Source of the DNA: Comamonadaceae bacterium
GTDB lineage: Bacteria; Pseudomonadota; Gammaproteobacteria; Burkholderiales; Burkholderiaceae_C
Direction of reading: 5' to 3'
Assembly (NCBI GenBank): GCA_947464665.1
Contig: CANHXV010000002.1
Span: 1 to 35,467 of the forward strand
DNA length: 35,467 nucleotides
Position 1 is the first letter of the stretch, and each line of letters begins with the position of its first letter. Made by a program: the position numbers and the translations under genes. The notes beneath the pieces are model-generated. The model saw nothing but the letters and a program-made list of their open reading frames with translations, had not been told where the DNA came from and did not search any database. Positions 9,286 to 17,175 of this stretch are shown piece by piece.

Positions 9286-9843
9286 ATGAAAGTCCTTAAC
9301 CTGCAGTGCGCCAGTATGCACACCTTTGAAGGTTGGTTTGGTTCTGAGGAGGACTACCAGTCTCAACGCGAAACGGGATTGGTGGCTTGCCCCATTTGTA
9401 CGAGCACAGAAGTACGCAAATTACCGTCGGCACCGCGTTTGAATTTAGGTGCTACGGCGCCCAAGCAGTTGAATTCAGAAGCTTTAAATGAGCATCAAGA
9501 ATTGGGTGTTCCAAGTGTTGACGGGCCATCGCATTTATCCGCGATCGCAAATTCCACCTTTGAGCCTGCCAATTCCAACAGTTTGCCCGTAGCGCATGCC
9601 AATCCAGAATCTATGCAACTCATGCAAGCAGCATGGATGAAAATGGTGAAGCATGTGATGGCCAATACCGAGGATGTCGGCAAAAACTTTGCTGAGGAAG
9701 CGCGAAAAATGCACTACGGTGAATCGGAAGAAAGAAACATTCGCGGCAAGGCTTCGTTCGAAGAAACGCAAGATCTTCTAGACGAGGGCATTGATGTGTT
9801 GCCCTTGCCAGTGCCTGATGCCTTGAAGGGCGAGCTTCAATAA
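9286..9843 (+). CDS. DUF1178 family protein
   Basis: Conserved proteobacterial protein of unknown function, 185 residues. The N-terminal third is the recognisable part: LQCASMHTFEGWF with Cys8 and His12, then Cys35 and Cys38 in CPIC, a pattern consistent with a small zinc ribbon, followed by the conserved KLPSAPRLN segment. The middle is low-complexity and polar, and the C-terminal half (from about residue 105) is a charged, probably helical region containing MKHVMANTEDVGKNFAEEAR. It follows nuoN by 24 bases on the same strand, so it probably shares the nuo transcript. In many Burkholderiales I recall DUF2818 and NUDIX genes lying between nuoN and this gene; neither is here. Metal binding is inference; function is unknown. 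Confidence 0.85.
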   Translation: MKVLNLQCASMHTFEGWFGSEEDYQSQRETGLVACPICTSTEVRKLPSAPRLNLGATAPKQLNSEALNEHQELGVPSVDGPSHLSAIANSTFEPANSNSLPVAHANPESMQLMQAAWMKMVKHVMANTEDVGKNFAEEARKMHYGESEERNIRGKASFEETQDLLDEGIDVLPLPVPDALKGELQ

Positions 9844-9859
9844 GATGGCGCTGCTGGAT

Positions 9860-11062
9860 TCAAGCGCCGTACCAGTCTTTCACGGCGGCCACATACCTTT
9901 GCACGCCCTCTGCCACACTGGCGGCTTCTAAAGCACCGTAGGATAAACGTTGGTAGTTGGCCTCTTGCGTGTTAGTCAGGCCAAATGCAAACCCTGGAAT
10001 GGATGCTACTTTGAATTTTTCAGTCATAACGCGATTGAATTCTATGGCTTGGACCCCTTCAGCCAATCCAGGTAGTTTCATGAGGACATAAAAAGCACCT
10101 TGTGTCTTCGGAAATTCAACCAGTTCGCCTAAACCTTCCAAAGCTTTGTAGACGATTTGGCGTACCTCGCTTAAGGCCTTGACTTTGGGTTCAACCCAGT
10201 TGCGGCCTAGCTTTAAAGCCTCTAGGGCCAGCAACTGGGACGGCATGGGTGCGCAAATGAGGTTGGTGTCTTGCACCTTGTTCATGGCATCAAACAAGTT
10301 GGCCGGAAACATGACGTAGCCTACGCGCCAACTGGCCATGCCATAGTTTTTAGACATGGAGAAAAACGACAAAGTGTGTTTCATGGCGCCAGGAATGCTG
10401 GCGGGTGAAAAGTGCTTGACACCCTCATAAGTGAAATACTCGTAGGCTTCGTCGCTAAAGTGATAAAGCCCATGCTGCGAGCAAAGGGCGTTAACATCAC
10501 GCAAAGACGCCTCTGAATAAACTGCACCCGTGGGATTGTTGGGCGAGACTGTCAAAATGGCGCGTGTTCTTGGCGTGATGGCAGCAGCCATGGCCTCAAC
10601 ATCGAGGCTCCAATCTGCGTGGGTTGGCACTGGCACTGGAATGCAGCCACACATGCGAATGGCCATTTCTTGATTGAAATAAAACGGCATGGGGAGGATG
10701 AACTCATCCCCTGGGTCGGCGACCGCCAAAACAGAGTTTAAAAAGGCCATGTTGCTGCCTGCTGTCACCATGAGCATGGCATCAGATCCCAATTTGATTT
10801 GGTTTTCTTTTGCCAACTTGTTGTGAATGGCCTCGATCAACCCAGGGTGCCCACTGACACCCAAGTATTTATGGAGGCTGCCATCGCCCATCATGCTGGG
10901 CAGGGCGGAGATGGCTTGTGCTGGCGGGCCGTAATTGACCACACCCTGACCCAAAGAAATGGTGCCTGGATTGTTGCGCACAAATGCGGCAATGGTGGGG
11001 ATGATGGGGGTGTCGACCGCCGCCATTCGACTTGCGTGATGCTTCATGTGAAAACCATTCAA
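9860..11062 (-). CDS. Class I/II PLP-dependent aminotransferase
   Basis: Fold-type I aminotransferase, 400 residues, cytoplasmic. Visible motifs in order: GQGVVNYGPP near residue 38 (substrate loop), SPNNPTGAV at 173-181, SDEAYEYF at 203-210 with the Asp that contacts the pyridine nitrogen, and SMSKNYGMASWRVGY at 235-249 with Lys238 as the PLP Schiff-base lysine and the Arg that contacts phosphate. It resembles the broad AspC/kynurenine-aminotransferase-like group, so the substrate cannot be named. Two in-frame starts, 11062 and 11047, are both plausible. It is convergent with the DUF1178 gene (16-base gap) and divergent from the Ldh2-type gene, which may use the keto-acid product, but that link is inference. 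Confidence 0.9.
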   Translation of the reverse strand: MNGFHMKHHASRMAAVDTPIIPTIAAFVRNNPGTISLGQGVVNYGPPAQAISALPSMMGDGSLHKYLGVSGHPGLIEAIHNKLAKENQIKLGSDAMLMVTAGSNMAFLNSVLAVADPGDEFILPMPFYFNQEMAIRMCGCIPVPVPTHADWSLDVEAMAAAITPRTRAILTVSPNNPTGAVYSEASLRDVNALCSQHGLYHFSDEAYEYFTYEGVKHFSPASIPGAMKHTLSFFSMSKNYGMASWRVGYVMFPANLFDAMNKVQDTNLICAPMPSQLLALEALKLGRNWVEPKVKALSEVRQIVYKALEGLGELVEFPKTQGAFYVLMKLPGLAEGVQAIEFNRVMTEKFKVASIPGFAFGLTNTQEANYQRLSYGALEAASVAEGVQRYVAAVKDWYGA

Positions 11063-11177
11063 TGCTTGAATTCTGTAAAGATTTTAATGTCAGTCAGGTG
11101 CAAATCAAAATTATCTCGATTTCGCTTCTTCTGTTGAATGTCTTCATTGACTCATAATGCTGGCAAATACAACTTAT

Positions 11178-11206
11178 TTGACCCGAGGACTTTTGCATAC
11201 TTTATC
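11178..11206 (+). promoter_or_regulatory. Weak sigma70-like promoter candidate for the Ldh2-type gene
   Basis: The 204-base divergent region 11063-11266 between the aminotransferase and the Ldh2-type gene contains TTGACC (11178-11183), 17 bases, then TTTATC (11201-11206). The -35 match is 5 of 6 and the -10 match is 3 of 6. The predicted transcript start would be about 55 bases before the chosen ATG. This is a by-eye match only. No operator-like dyad is clear in the rest of this region. Confidence 0.22.
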
Positions 11207-11266
11207 GATGGCGATCAATTCGCCACTTTGAGGTATCGTTTGAGACCAAAGTCATCTGAATCGTTT

Positions 11267-12313
11267 ATGAAATACAAAACAACACAACTTACCTCATTTG
11301 CAATCGACTTATTGCAATCTGCTGGGCTACCCTCTGACAAGGCAAAGTCTGTTGCCGAAGTTTTGGTAGAAGGTGACTTGCTGGGGCATACAACCCACGG
11401 TCTGGCTTTGCTAGCCCCCTACTTGGCAGAAATTGAAAAAGGCAGCATGCGCACTGAAGGTGCGCCAATCACTGTCTCAGACTTTCCAGCAGCGCTTACC
11501 TGGGATGGCAATCGATTGCCGGGCCCCTGGTTGGTTTTGCAAGCTATGGAAGTGGCCATCGAACGTGCCAAATTGCAGGGCACCTGCACTGTCGTGATCA
11601 GACGCAGTCATCACATCGCTTGTTTAGCAGCCTACCATCAGCGTGTAACCGATCAGGGCATGTTGTTGCAGTTGCATTGTTCAGATCCCAACTCAAAAAG
11701 TGTTGCGCCGTTTGGCGGCTTAGACCCGGTTTTCACACCGAACCCTGTTTCGTATGGCTTTCCGACCTCTCAGATGCCCATCATGGTGGATGTGTCTACA
11801 TCCGCCACGACCAACGGCATGACCAACCGTTTGTTTGCAGAAAAGAAGCCTCTTCCTGCGGCATGGGTGATGGACGGCCATGGCCGCCCAAGCACCAATC
11901 CAGCCGTGCTGTTTCAGGAGCCCAAGGGCACCATCCTGCCTCTAGGTGGCATGGACTCGGGTCACAAAGGCTATGGCTTAAGTTTGATGGTTGAAGCCTT
12001 CACGGGTGGCTTGGCGGGCCATGGCCGAGCTGATCCTGCTGAAGGATGGGGCGCAACCGTTTTTCTTCAGATCATGGATCCCAATGCATTTGGGGGGAAA
12101 AGCGCCTATGAAAGGCAAATGGATCAAGTCGTGGCCAATTGCCACAAGTCGACGCCTGCCAACCCTGATCAGCAAGTCAGAATGCCTGGTGAAAGAGGCT
12201 TGCAACATAAAGCCGAAAGCCTTTTAAAGGGTTTAACGCTGTATCCAAGCATCATGCCCATGCTGTTGCCATGGGCCAGCAAATTCAAGCTTGAAGCACC
12301 TCAGGCCATTTGA
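11267..12313 (+). CDS. Ldh2/malate-lactate dehydrogenase family oxidoreductase
   Basis: NAD(P)-dependent oxidoreductase of the LDH2/MDG2 family, which interconverts 2-keto and 2-hydroxy acids (malate, lactate, sulfolactate, ureidoglycolate) or reduces cyclic imino acids. Motifs: GHTTHGLALLAPYL near the N-terminus, the RRSHHIACLAAYHQ helix with active-site His, DVSTSATTNG, and MDSGHKGYGLSLMVE. The frame is open upstream to an ATG at 11138, but the first 43 residues do not look like the family. The ATG at 11267 (MKYKTTQL) gives 348 residues, the usual size, so I chose it. Its 3' end overlaps the convergent tctA stop by 13 bases. Substrate is unassigned; the neighbouring carboxylate transporter suggests an organic acid. 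Confidence 0.88.
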   Translation: MKYKTTQLTSFAIDLLQSAGLPSDKAKSVAEVLVEGDLLGHTTHGLALLAPYLAEIEKGSMRTEGAPITVSDFPAALTWDGNRLPGPWLVLQAMEVAIERAKLQGTCTVVIRRSHHIACLAAYHQRVTDQGMLLQLHCSDPNSKSVAPFGGLDPVFTPNPVSYGFPTSQMPIMVDVSTSATTNGMTNRLFAEKKPLPAAWVMDGHGRPSTNPAVLFQEPKGTILPLGGMDSGHKGYGLSLMVEAFTGGLAGHGRADPAEGWGATVFLQIMDPNAFGGKSAYERQMDQVVANCHKSTPANPDQQVRMPGERGLQHKAESLLKGLTLYPSIMPMLLPWASKFKLEAPQAI

Positions 12314-13800
12314 GAAGGGCCTGGTTTGGTCCGCAACTTGGCTAGCAAAGGCCATGACCAAATCAGTAAACACAACACTGCAAGGCACAGCGCGATAGGG
12401 CGTGCCAAGAAGGCGCCTAGGTCGCCATTTGATTTGATCATGGAGGTAATGAAGTTTTCTTCCAGCATGCCCCCAAGTACCACCCCCAAGATAGCAGGTG
12501 CTATGGGGAAACGATTGGCTTCTAAGATGTAAGCCAAGATACCGGCAACTAGCATGATGCCTACTTCAAACATGGAATTGTTGATGGCAAATGTACCGAC
12601 CACGCAAAACAGCAAGATCAGTGGCATGAGGATTTCTCTGGGCACGCGCAAAATGCGTTTTGCAACCTTGATGCACAAAATGCCAAGCGGAATCATGATG
12701 AGGTTGGCCAAAATGAAGAGCAAAAACACAGCGTAAATATTTTGCGGATTGGTGGTGAACAGCATGGGACCGGGGTTCATGTTTTTCATGTAAAGCACGC
12801 CAATCACAATAGCTGTGATGGAGTCGCCCGGAATGCCAAATACCAAAGCAGGAATCCAAGCACCCGCCAAGGCACTGTTGTTGGCGGACCCCGACTCCAC
12901 AATGCCTTCCACATGACCTGTGCCAAATTTTTCGGGTTCTTTGGAGAATTTTTTGCTCATGGCATAAGACATCCAAGCGGCAATGTCTGCGCCTGCACCT
13001 GGCAATGCGCCCACAGCGGTACCCAAAACACTGCCACGAAAAATTTGCACCGGGTATTTTTTGGCCAATGCCCATTGACCTGCCATGACACTGCCCACTT
13101 TTTCGACGACCAATTCTGCGGGTGGGCTTGTATCAACGACGTATCGAATGATTTCAGAAATGGCAAACATGCCAATCATCATGGCAATCATGCCAATGCC
13201 GCCCGTCATTTCTGCATTGCCAAATGTGAAGCGAGGGAAACCTGCGGGATTGCCCAGTCCTACGCAGGCAACCAAAAGTCCAAGGAGCAATGTGGTCACA
13301 CCTTTGAGCGGCTGGTTAGTCGTGATGAAAACTGCGCAGGTTAAACCTAACAAGACCAACCAGAAGTATTCGAATGAACTGAAATTCAACGCAAAGTCGG
13401 CCAGTGCCGGGGCCGCTAAGATCAGCACGACAGTGCCAAATAGACCACCCACTGCAGAGAAAACCAAACCAGCACCTAAGGCCAGTTCTGCTTGCCCCTT
13501 TTTGGTCATTGCAAAAGCTTCATCTGTGTAAGCCGCAGAAGCGGGTGTGCCTGGAATTCGCAATAAGCAACCCGGAATATCCCCTGAAAAAATCGCCATG
13601 GCAGTAGCTGTGACCATCGCCGCAATGGCGGGAATGGGGGGCATAAAAAACGTCACAGGCACCAGCAAAGCAGTGGCCATGGTGGCCGTAAGGCCGGGCA
13701 CCGCACCTACAAATAGGCCATAGAGCGCGGCAATCACCATCACCATCAAGGTGTAGGGATCAAAGACCATCGAAAAAGCTTGGCCAATGGCGGTCCACAT
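12301..13800 (-). CDS. tctA: Tripartite tricarboxylate transporter, large permease TctA
   Basis: Large membrane subunit (499 residues, about 11-12 helices) of a periplasmic-binding-protein-dependent secondary carboxylate transporter in the inner membrane. The N-terminal GLFVGAVPGLTATMATALL and the internal GTAVGALPGAGADIAAWMSYAMSK are the two characteristic glycine-rich TctA repeats. VFGIPGDSITAIVIG is also typical. It is the last gene of the tctC-tctB-tctA operon, 48 bases after tctB, and overlaps the convergent Ldh2-type gene by 13 bases. Substrate cannot be read from sequence: family members carry citrate, tartrate, aromatic acids and others. Confidence 0.93.
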   Translation of the reverse strand: MWTAIGQAFSMVFDPYTLMVMVIAALYGLFVGAVPGLTATMATALLVPVTFFMPPIPAIAAMVTATAMAIFSGDIPGCLLRIPGTPASAAYTDEAFAMTKKGQAELALGAGLVFSAVGGLFGTVVLILAAPALADFALNFSSFEYFWLVLLGLTCAVFITTNQPLKGVTTLLLGLLVACVGLGNPAGFPRFTFGNAEMTGGIGMIAMMIGMFAISEIIRYVVDTSPPAELVVEKVGSVMAGQWALAKKYPVQIFRGSVLGTAVGALPGAGADIAAWMSYAMSKKFSKEPEKFGTGHVEGIVESGSANNSALAGAWIPALVFGIPGDSITAIVIGVLYMKNMNPGPMLFTTNPQNIYAVFLLFILANLIMIPLGILCIKVAKRILRVPREILMPLILLFCVVGTFAINNSMFEVGIMLVAGILAYILEANRFPIAPAILGVVLGGMLEENFITSMIKSNGDLGAFLARPIALCLAVLCLLIWSWPLLAKLRTKPGPSQMA

Positions 13801-13848
13801 AGTGAGACTCCTAATTCATGCAGCTAACTGAAAATCAATGTGAACAAC

Positions 13849-14322
13849 TCACCAGGCCCAGGGTGTGAGAATGCCCCAAGGTAGGGGAACGCGCAGCAGT
13901 TTGTAGAAGGCAAAATGAATCACCAATGTAGCAATCAGAGCGACCAAGAGTGCGCGACCCCATTTGACTTGAAGTGCTTTGAACAAAGCAACCAACATTA
14001 AAAAACCAGTAGGCAGAAAGCCAAGTTCGTTTGCCGCCACAATATAGAACACCACGCAAGCCAAAAGAACGCAAAGTGCTACCACATGACGCGGCGAATC
14101 GATCCAATCTTCCCATGCAAACCAAGCTGTTGGCTCTCGATTGCGCAGTCCCTTGATGACCATCAAGGTGCCGGTGATGCACAAACCAATGGCAATCAGG
14201 CCTGGAAACAGGGCGGGGCCAACGGGCTGCCCCGGAATGTTGGGATAGCCCCTGATGGCAAAGAGCACCAAAGCGCCCAATGCCAAAAAGAAGAATCCAA
14301 AAAACGCATCATGAATCTTCAT
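13849..14322 (-). CDS. tctB: Tripartite tricarboxylate transporter, small permease TctB
   Basis: Small membrane subunit of the same carrier: 157 residues with four hydrophobic segments (about 8-24, 40-58, 78-96 and 100-150 with a short break), and the usual GPALFPGLIAIGLCITG motif at about residues 35-51. It starts only 3 bases after the tctC stop, so the two are probably translationally coupled. Assignment relies on this topology and on its position between a binding protein and a TctA permease. Confidence 0.9.
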   Translation of the reverse strand: MKIHDAFFGFFFLALGALVLFAIRGYPNIPGQPVGPALFPGLIAIGLCITGTLMVIKGLRNREPTAWFAWEDWIDSPRHVVALCVLLACVVFYIVAANELGFLPTGFLMLVALFKALQVKWGRALLVALIATLVIHFAFYKLLRVPLPWGILTPWAW

Positions 14323-14325
14323 GAC

Positions 14326-15309
14326 TTATTTAACCAAGCCAACGGCTTTCATGGTGGCGCCTAATTCTGTGTTTGATTTCACCATGAATTTGGCAAAGTC
14401 ATCGGGCCCAGCATAGATGACGCCAAAACCACGACTGGCCATGAATTCGTTGTACTCTTTGCTGGCAGCAACTTTGCGAACAGAATCTGCCAACTTGTCG
14501 CGAATGGGTGCTGGTAAGCCCTTTGGCGCCACAATGCCACGCCAAGCTGCCATGGTCCAATCACTGCCTACAGCCGCTTTCAAGGTGGGTACATTGGGAT
14601 AAAGCGCCGAGGGCTTGTCGTTCATGATGGCCAAGCTTTTCACTTTGCCTGCATCAATCAAGGAACGAGCTTCAGGCAAAGACACTGGGGCTACTTCAAT
14701 GCCGCCAGCGACCATGTCTTGCAAACCTGGCGCTGCACCATTACTAGGCACCCAAGGCAATGCAGCAGGGTCAATTTTTTGATCGCGTAAGAGGCCTGCA
14801 ATGGCCAAATGCCAAATGCCCCCTTGCCCTGTACCAGACGCTTTGAATTTGCCAGGATTGGCTTTGATGGCTGCCAATAACTCGTTCACCGTTTTATAGG
14901 GTGAGTCTGCGCGAACTTGAACGCCAGCTGGATCGGCATTGACCAATCCAATTGGGGTGTAAGAGGCACTGGTCAGATCAGTGAGTCCTTGCCAGTGCAT
15001 CATGCCAATTTCAACGGTGGCTAGACCAATGGTATAGCCATCGGGCTGAGCTGAAGCTATGGCAGCGTGCCCTACGACGCCACTGCCACCTGTGCGGTTG
15101 ACCACGTTGACAGGTTGACCCAAGTCTTTTTCCAACAGGCTGCCAATGATCCTGGCCGTTGCATCGGTACCGCCACCTGCTCCCCAAGGGACGATGAGCG
15201 TAATGGGGCGGGCAGGATAATTTTGTGCGGCAGCTGGCACTGCGCTGACAACGCTGAGCAGTCCTAATAATGCACTGGCCAATAATTGACGACGGGGGAA
15301 TACAGACAT
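14326..15309 (-). CDS. tctC: Bug-family periplasmic binding protein (TctC)
   Basis: Extracytoplasmic solute receptor for the adjacent TctAB carrier. The N-terminus is a signal peptide with two arginines (PRRQLLASALLGLLSVV) and a cleavage region near PAAAQ at about residue 28. The mature part opens with the Bug-family sequence YPARPITLIVPWGAGGGTDATAR, then GSGVVGHAAIASAQPDGYT, both typical of the carboxylate-pinching loops. The length is 327 residues. AGGAG lies about 6 bases upstream of the ATG, so the start is well supported. It is the first gene of the tct operon; the upstream stretch 15310-15468 presumably holds its promoter, but I see no clear hexamers. Confidence 0.93.
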   Translation of the reverse strand: MSVFPRRQLLASALLGLLSVVSAVPAAAQNYPARPITLIVPWGAGGGTDATARIIGSLLEKDLGQPVNVVNRTGGSGVVGHAAIASAQPDGYTIGLATVEIGMMHWQGLTDLTSASYTPIGLVNADPAGVQVRADSPYKTVNELLAAIKANPGKFKASGTGQGGIWHLAIAGLLRDQKIDPAALPWVPSNGAAPGLQDMVAGGIEVAPVSLPEARSLIDAGKVKSLAIMNDKPSALYPNVPTLKAAVGSDWTMAAWRGIVAPKGLPAPIRDKLADSVRKVAASKEYNEFMASRGFGVIYAGPDDFAKFMVKSNTELGATMKAVGLVK

Positions 15310-15448
15310 GGCGAACTCCTAAAAGGTGGGTTGAACACGGTTTTGTACAAGGTGCTTAACTTACGCCTTTTTTGCCATGAGGGCATTAGGGTGAACCCAA
15401 TGTTTGGTCTGTAATCAGGTGTTTTTCAGCCTGGTTCTGTTTTGAATC

Positions 15449-15464
15449 CAATGCTTGAGCATTG
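15449..15464. other. Short inverted repeat after the DUF6352 gene
   Basis: CAATGCT and AGCATTG (7-base arms, 2 bases between them, so a 6-bp stem with a 4-base loop if folded) lie just past the DUF6352 stop, in the 159-base gap before tctC. It is not followed by a T-run on the minus strand, so it is not a convincing intrinsic terminator. It could be an operator for the tct operon or chance. The rest of 15310-15468 shows nothing recognisable. Confidence 0.3.
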
Positions 15465-15468
15465 AAGC

Positions 15469-16497
15469 TTAAGATCGCCTGGCCAATGGCAAGTTCAAGA
15501 GCAGATTTTGAGGTTTGATTTTAAGAAGTTGCTGCGAGTCCATGGCCATGGCCAAATAAACGGGCTTGCCTGACACCTCGCTCAGCATGTCGCTTGGGTC
15601 TTCAAAATTCAGTACAAACAAGCAAAGCATTCTTCTTTGACTTTCTTCGTCAATGGTGTTGCCAGTGTACAAATCGTTCAACATGCCACTGGCTTGAGCG
15701 TCTAGACCCACATGCCATACCCAATGAACGTCTTCAATTTCACGGGCTGTTTGGATGCTTACTTTTGAAGCTGTAAAGTGGTGAACCCAGCGCTCTAAAA
15801 CTTGGCAAAAGGCTGAAATAAGGTCTTGACCTAAATTCAGGCAGGCCACCATGTCAAACCGCTCACTGCGATCCCAGTAGGTCTCTTGGTTGCTGTCTTG
15901 AATGACGTCAAGGTCTACGGTTCTCAGTGGAATACCTCCTTGCTTGAGCAACTCTCCCAAGCTGCCAAAACCACTTTCAAGTGCATGTCGCTCGACGGTT
16001 TCGTGATCAGCCGACATGACCGAGCCATCATCGAGCACTGATATTTTTTGAGTCCTAAAAAGCAGTTCTGCTGCCCTAGCTTCAAGTGGTGTGCAATCTT
16101 GACCCAAAATATGTTGCACCAACACTTGCGTGATTTGATTGACCAAGATAGGTGGCACATCGACTCCCGTGCCTTCAAACAAGGCCCAGTAGCTGGCTTC
16201 TAAAGTGGGTTTTGCCAAAATTCGATCGCGAAAACGCAACCAAACACGCATGTTTTCTGCGGCATCTGGGTCTTTGATCGGCGCTAGATCGGGTGCCTCA
16301 AGATGGCGCCGAGGATTTTCTAGCAAGCGCTCATGAATTTGAATTTCATGAGCGCATGAGCTTTCAATCGGCGCCAATTCTGGCCGAAGCAATAAGACTC
16401 TTAAGAAATCATCGGTCACTGTGAGGTGGCCGCGTGCATCTGTTTTCAGTTGGGCATAGCCTGCATGGGGCCAAAGACTTTGCGCAGAATCACTCAT
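15469..16497 (-). CDS. DUF6352 family protein
   Basis: Protein of 342 residues that I match, from memory, to the DUF6352 family found mainly in Burkholderiales. The opening LWPHAGYAQLKTDARGHLTVTDDFLRVLLLRPELAPIE is the family style, and DVPPILVNQITQVLVQHIL follows at about residues 111-129. The sequence is soluble, with no signal peptide and no membrane segment, and acidic. No catalytic motif is evident and no function can be given. It lies between tctC (159 bases downstream) and the small basic protein gene (30 bases upstream), all on the minus strand, and may share a transcript with the latter. Confidence 0.7.
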   Translation of the reverse strand: MSDSAQSLWPHAGYAQLKTDARGHLTVTDDFLRVLLLRPELAPIESSCAHEIQIHERLLENPRRHLEAPDLAPIKDPDAAENMRVWLRFRDRILAKPTLEASYWALFEGTGVDVPPILVNQITQVLVQHILGQDCTPLEARAAELLFRTQKISVLDDGSVMSADHETVERHALESGFGSLGELLKQGGIPLRTVDLDVIQDSNQETYWDRSERFDMVACLNLGQDLISAFCQVLERWVHHFTASKVSIQTAREIEDVHWVWHVGLDAQASGMLNDLYTGNTIDEESQRRMLCLFVLNFEDPSDMLSEVSGKPVYLAMAMDSQQLLKIKPQNLLLNLPLARRS

Positions 16498-16527
16498 CGT
16501 TTTTGAAAACTTCTGTAGGAAATCAAA

Positions 16528-16671
16528 TTAAATTGGCTTCTTGCCGCGTGGAATGATGGTGGTGGTTTTTTGGACTGGACGCTCAGTGTCGACAGCGATG
16601 GTTTTTGGAGGAGAAGTATCCTTTCTTGGTTTTTTGGACTCTTTGTTGGACTTTTGTTGACCTTTGGCCAT
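16528..16671 (-). CDS. Small lysine-rich conserved protein (47 residues)
   Basis: Short gene below the usual size cut-off. The translation begins MAKGQQKSNKESKKPRKD, continues with a proline/threonine stretch (SPPKTIAVDTERPVQKTTT) and ends IIPRGKKPI before TAA. It is strongly basic and probably disordered, with no cysteine and no hydrophobic helix. AAGGTG lies 5 bases upstream of the ATG. Proteins opening with MAKGQQ-SNKE-KKP recur, as I recall, in Comamonadaceae and other Burkholderiales, which supports a real gene; that recollection needs a search. It sits between the DUF6352 gene and the divergent arfB, and its charge would suit nucleic acid or ribosome contact, but that is inference only. 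Confidence 0.7.
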   Translation of the reverse strand: MAKGQQKSNKESKKPRKDTSPPKTIAVDTERPVQKTTTIIPRGKKPI

Positions 16672-16767
16672 GGTGACACCTTGAGGTAGTTAAGCCCCCA
16701 GTTTAAGCGAGGCACAATCAATACCCAACACAAAGCGCATGATCGCTCTCCATTTTCAGGGTTTCTC

Positions 16768-17175
16768 ATGACAATTTTTCACATTCCGACGGATGAGGTG
16801 GAGCTGACGGCAATTCGGTCACAAGGACCAGGTGGGCAGAATGTCAACAAAGTCTCGAGCGCCATTCAACTGCGATTTGATGTGGGGGCTTCAAGTTTGC
16901 CCCCAGAGTTGAAGGCGCGGGTATTGGCACTTCGGGATCACCGGCTTACCAAGGGCGGCGTCGTGGTCATTAAGTCGCAAGAACACAGAAGCCAAGACCT
17001 GAACCGGATGGCGGCCCTGCTGCGCCTGCATGACTTGCTCGAATTGGCGGCCCTGGTGCAAAAGCCTCGCAAGGCCACTCGGCCCACTCGAAGTTCTCAG
17101 GTGAAGCGCGTAGAAAGCAAAGTCAAGAGAGGCCAGACCAAAGCCATGCGGGGCAAGGCCAATTTCTCAGACTAA
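16768..17175 (+). CDS. arfB: Alternative ribosome-rescue factor ArfB (peptidyl-tRNA hydrolase)
   Basis: Codon-independent release factor that hydrolyses peptidyl-tRNA on ribosomes stalled without a stop codon. The 135-residue protein has the catalytic GGQ at residues 22-24 within IRSQGPGGQNVNKVSSAIQL, and a highly basic C-terminal tail from about residue 105, which in this family enters the empty mRNA channel. It lacks the codon-recognition domains of RF1 and RF2. The stop overlaps the convergent miaA stop by 4 bases. The upstream neighbour is the divergent 47-residue basic protein, 96 bases away. Confidence 0.94.
   Translation: MTIFHIPTDEVELTAIRSQGPGGQNVNKVSSAIQLRFDVGASSLPPELKARVLALRDHRLTKGGVVVIKSQEHRSQDLNRMAALLRLHDLLELAALVQKPRKATRPTRSSQVKRVESKVKRGQTKAMRGKANFSD

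Noticed and set aside
9847..9868. GGCGCT...AGCGCC inverted repeat between the DUF1178 gene and the aminotransferase
   Set aside because: Only a 6-bp stem with a 10-base loop, no T-run, and half of it lies in coding sequence; too weak to call a terminator.
12742..13344. A 200-codon plus-strand frame inside tctA
   Set aside because: Antisense to a well-supported permease gene; composition (His, Asn and Cys rich) is that of a shadow frame.
16494..16769. A 91-codon minus-strand frame between the DUF6352 gene and arfB
   Set aside because: It lies in a different frame from the 47-residue protein, which has a better start, ribosome-binding site and composition; the longer frame resembles no protein family.
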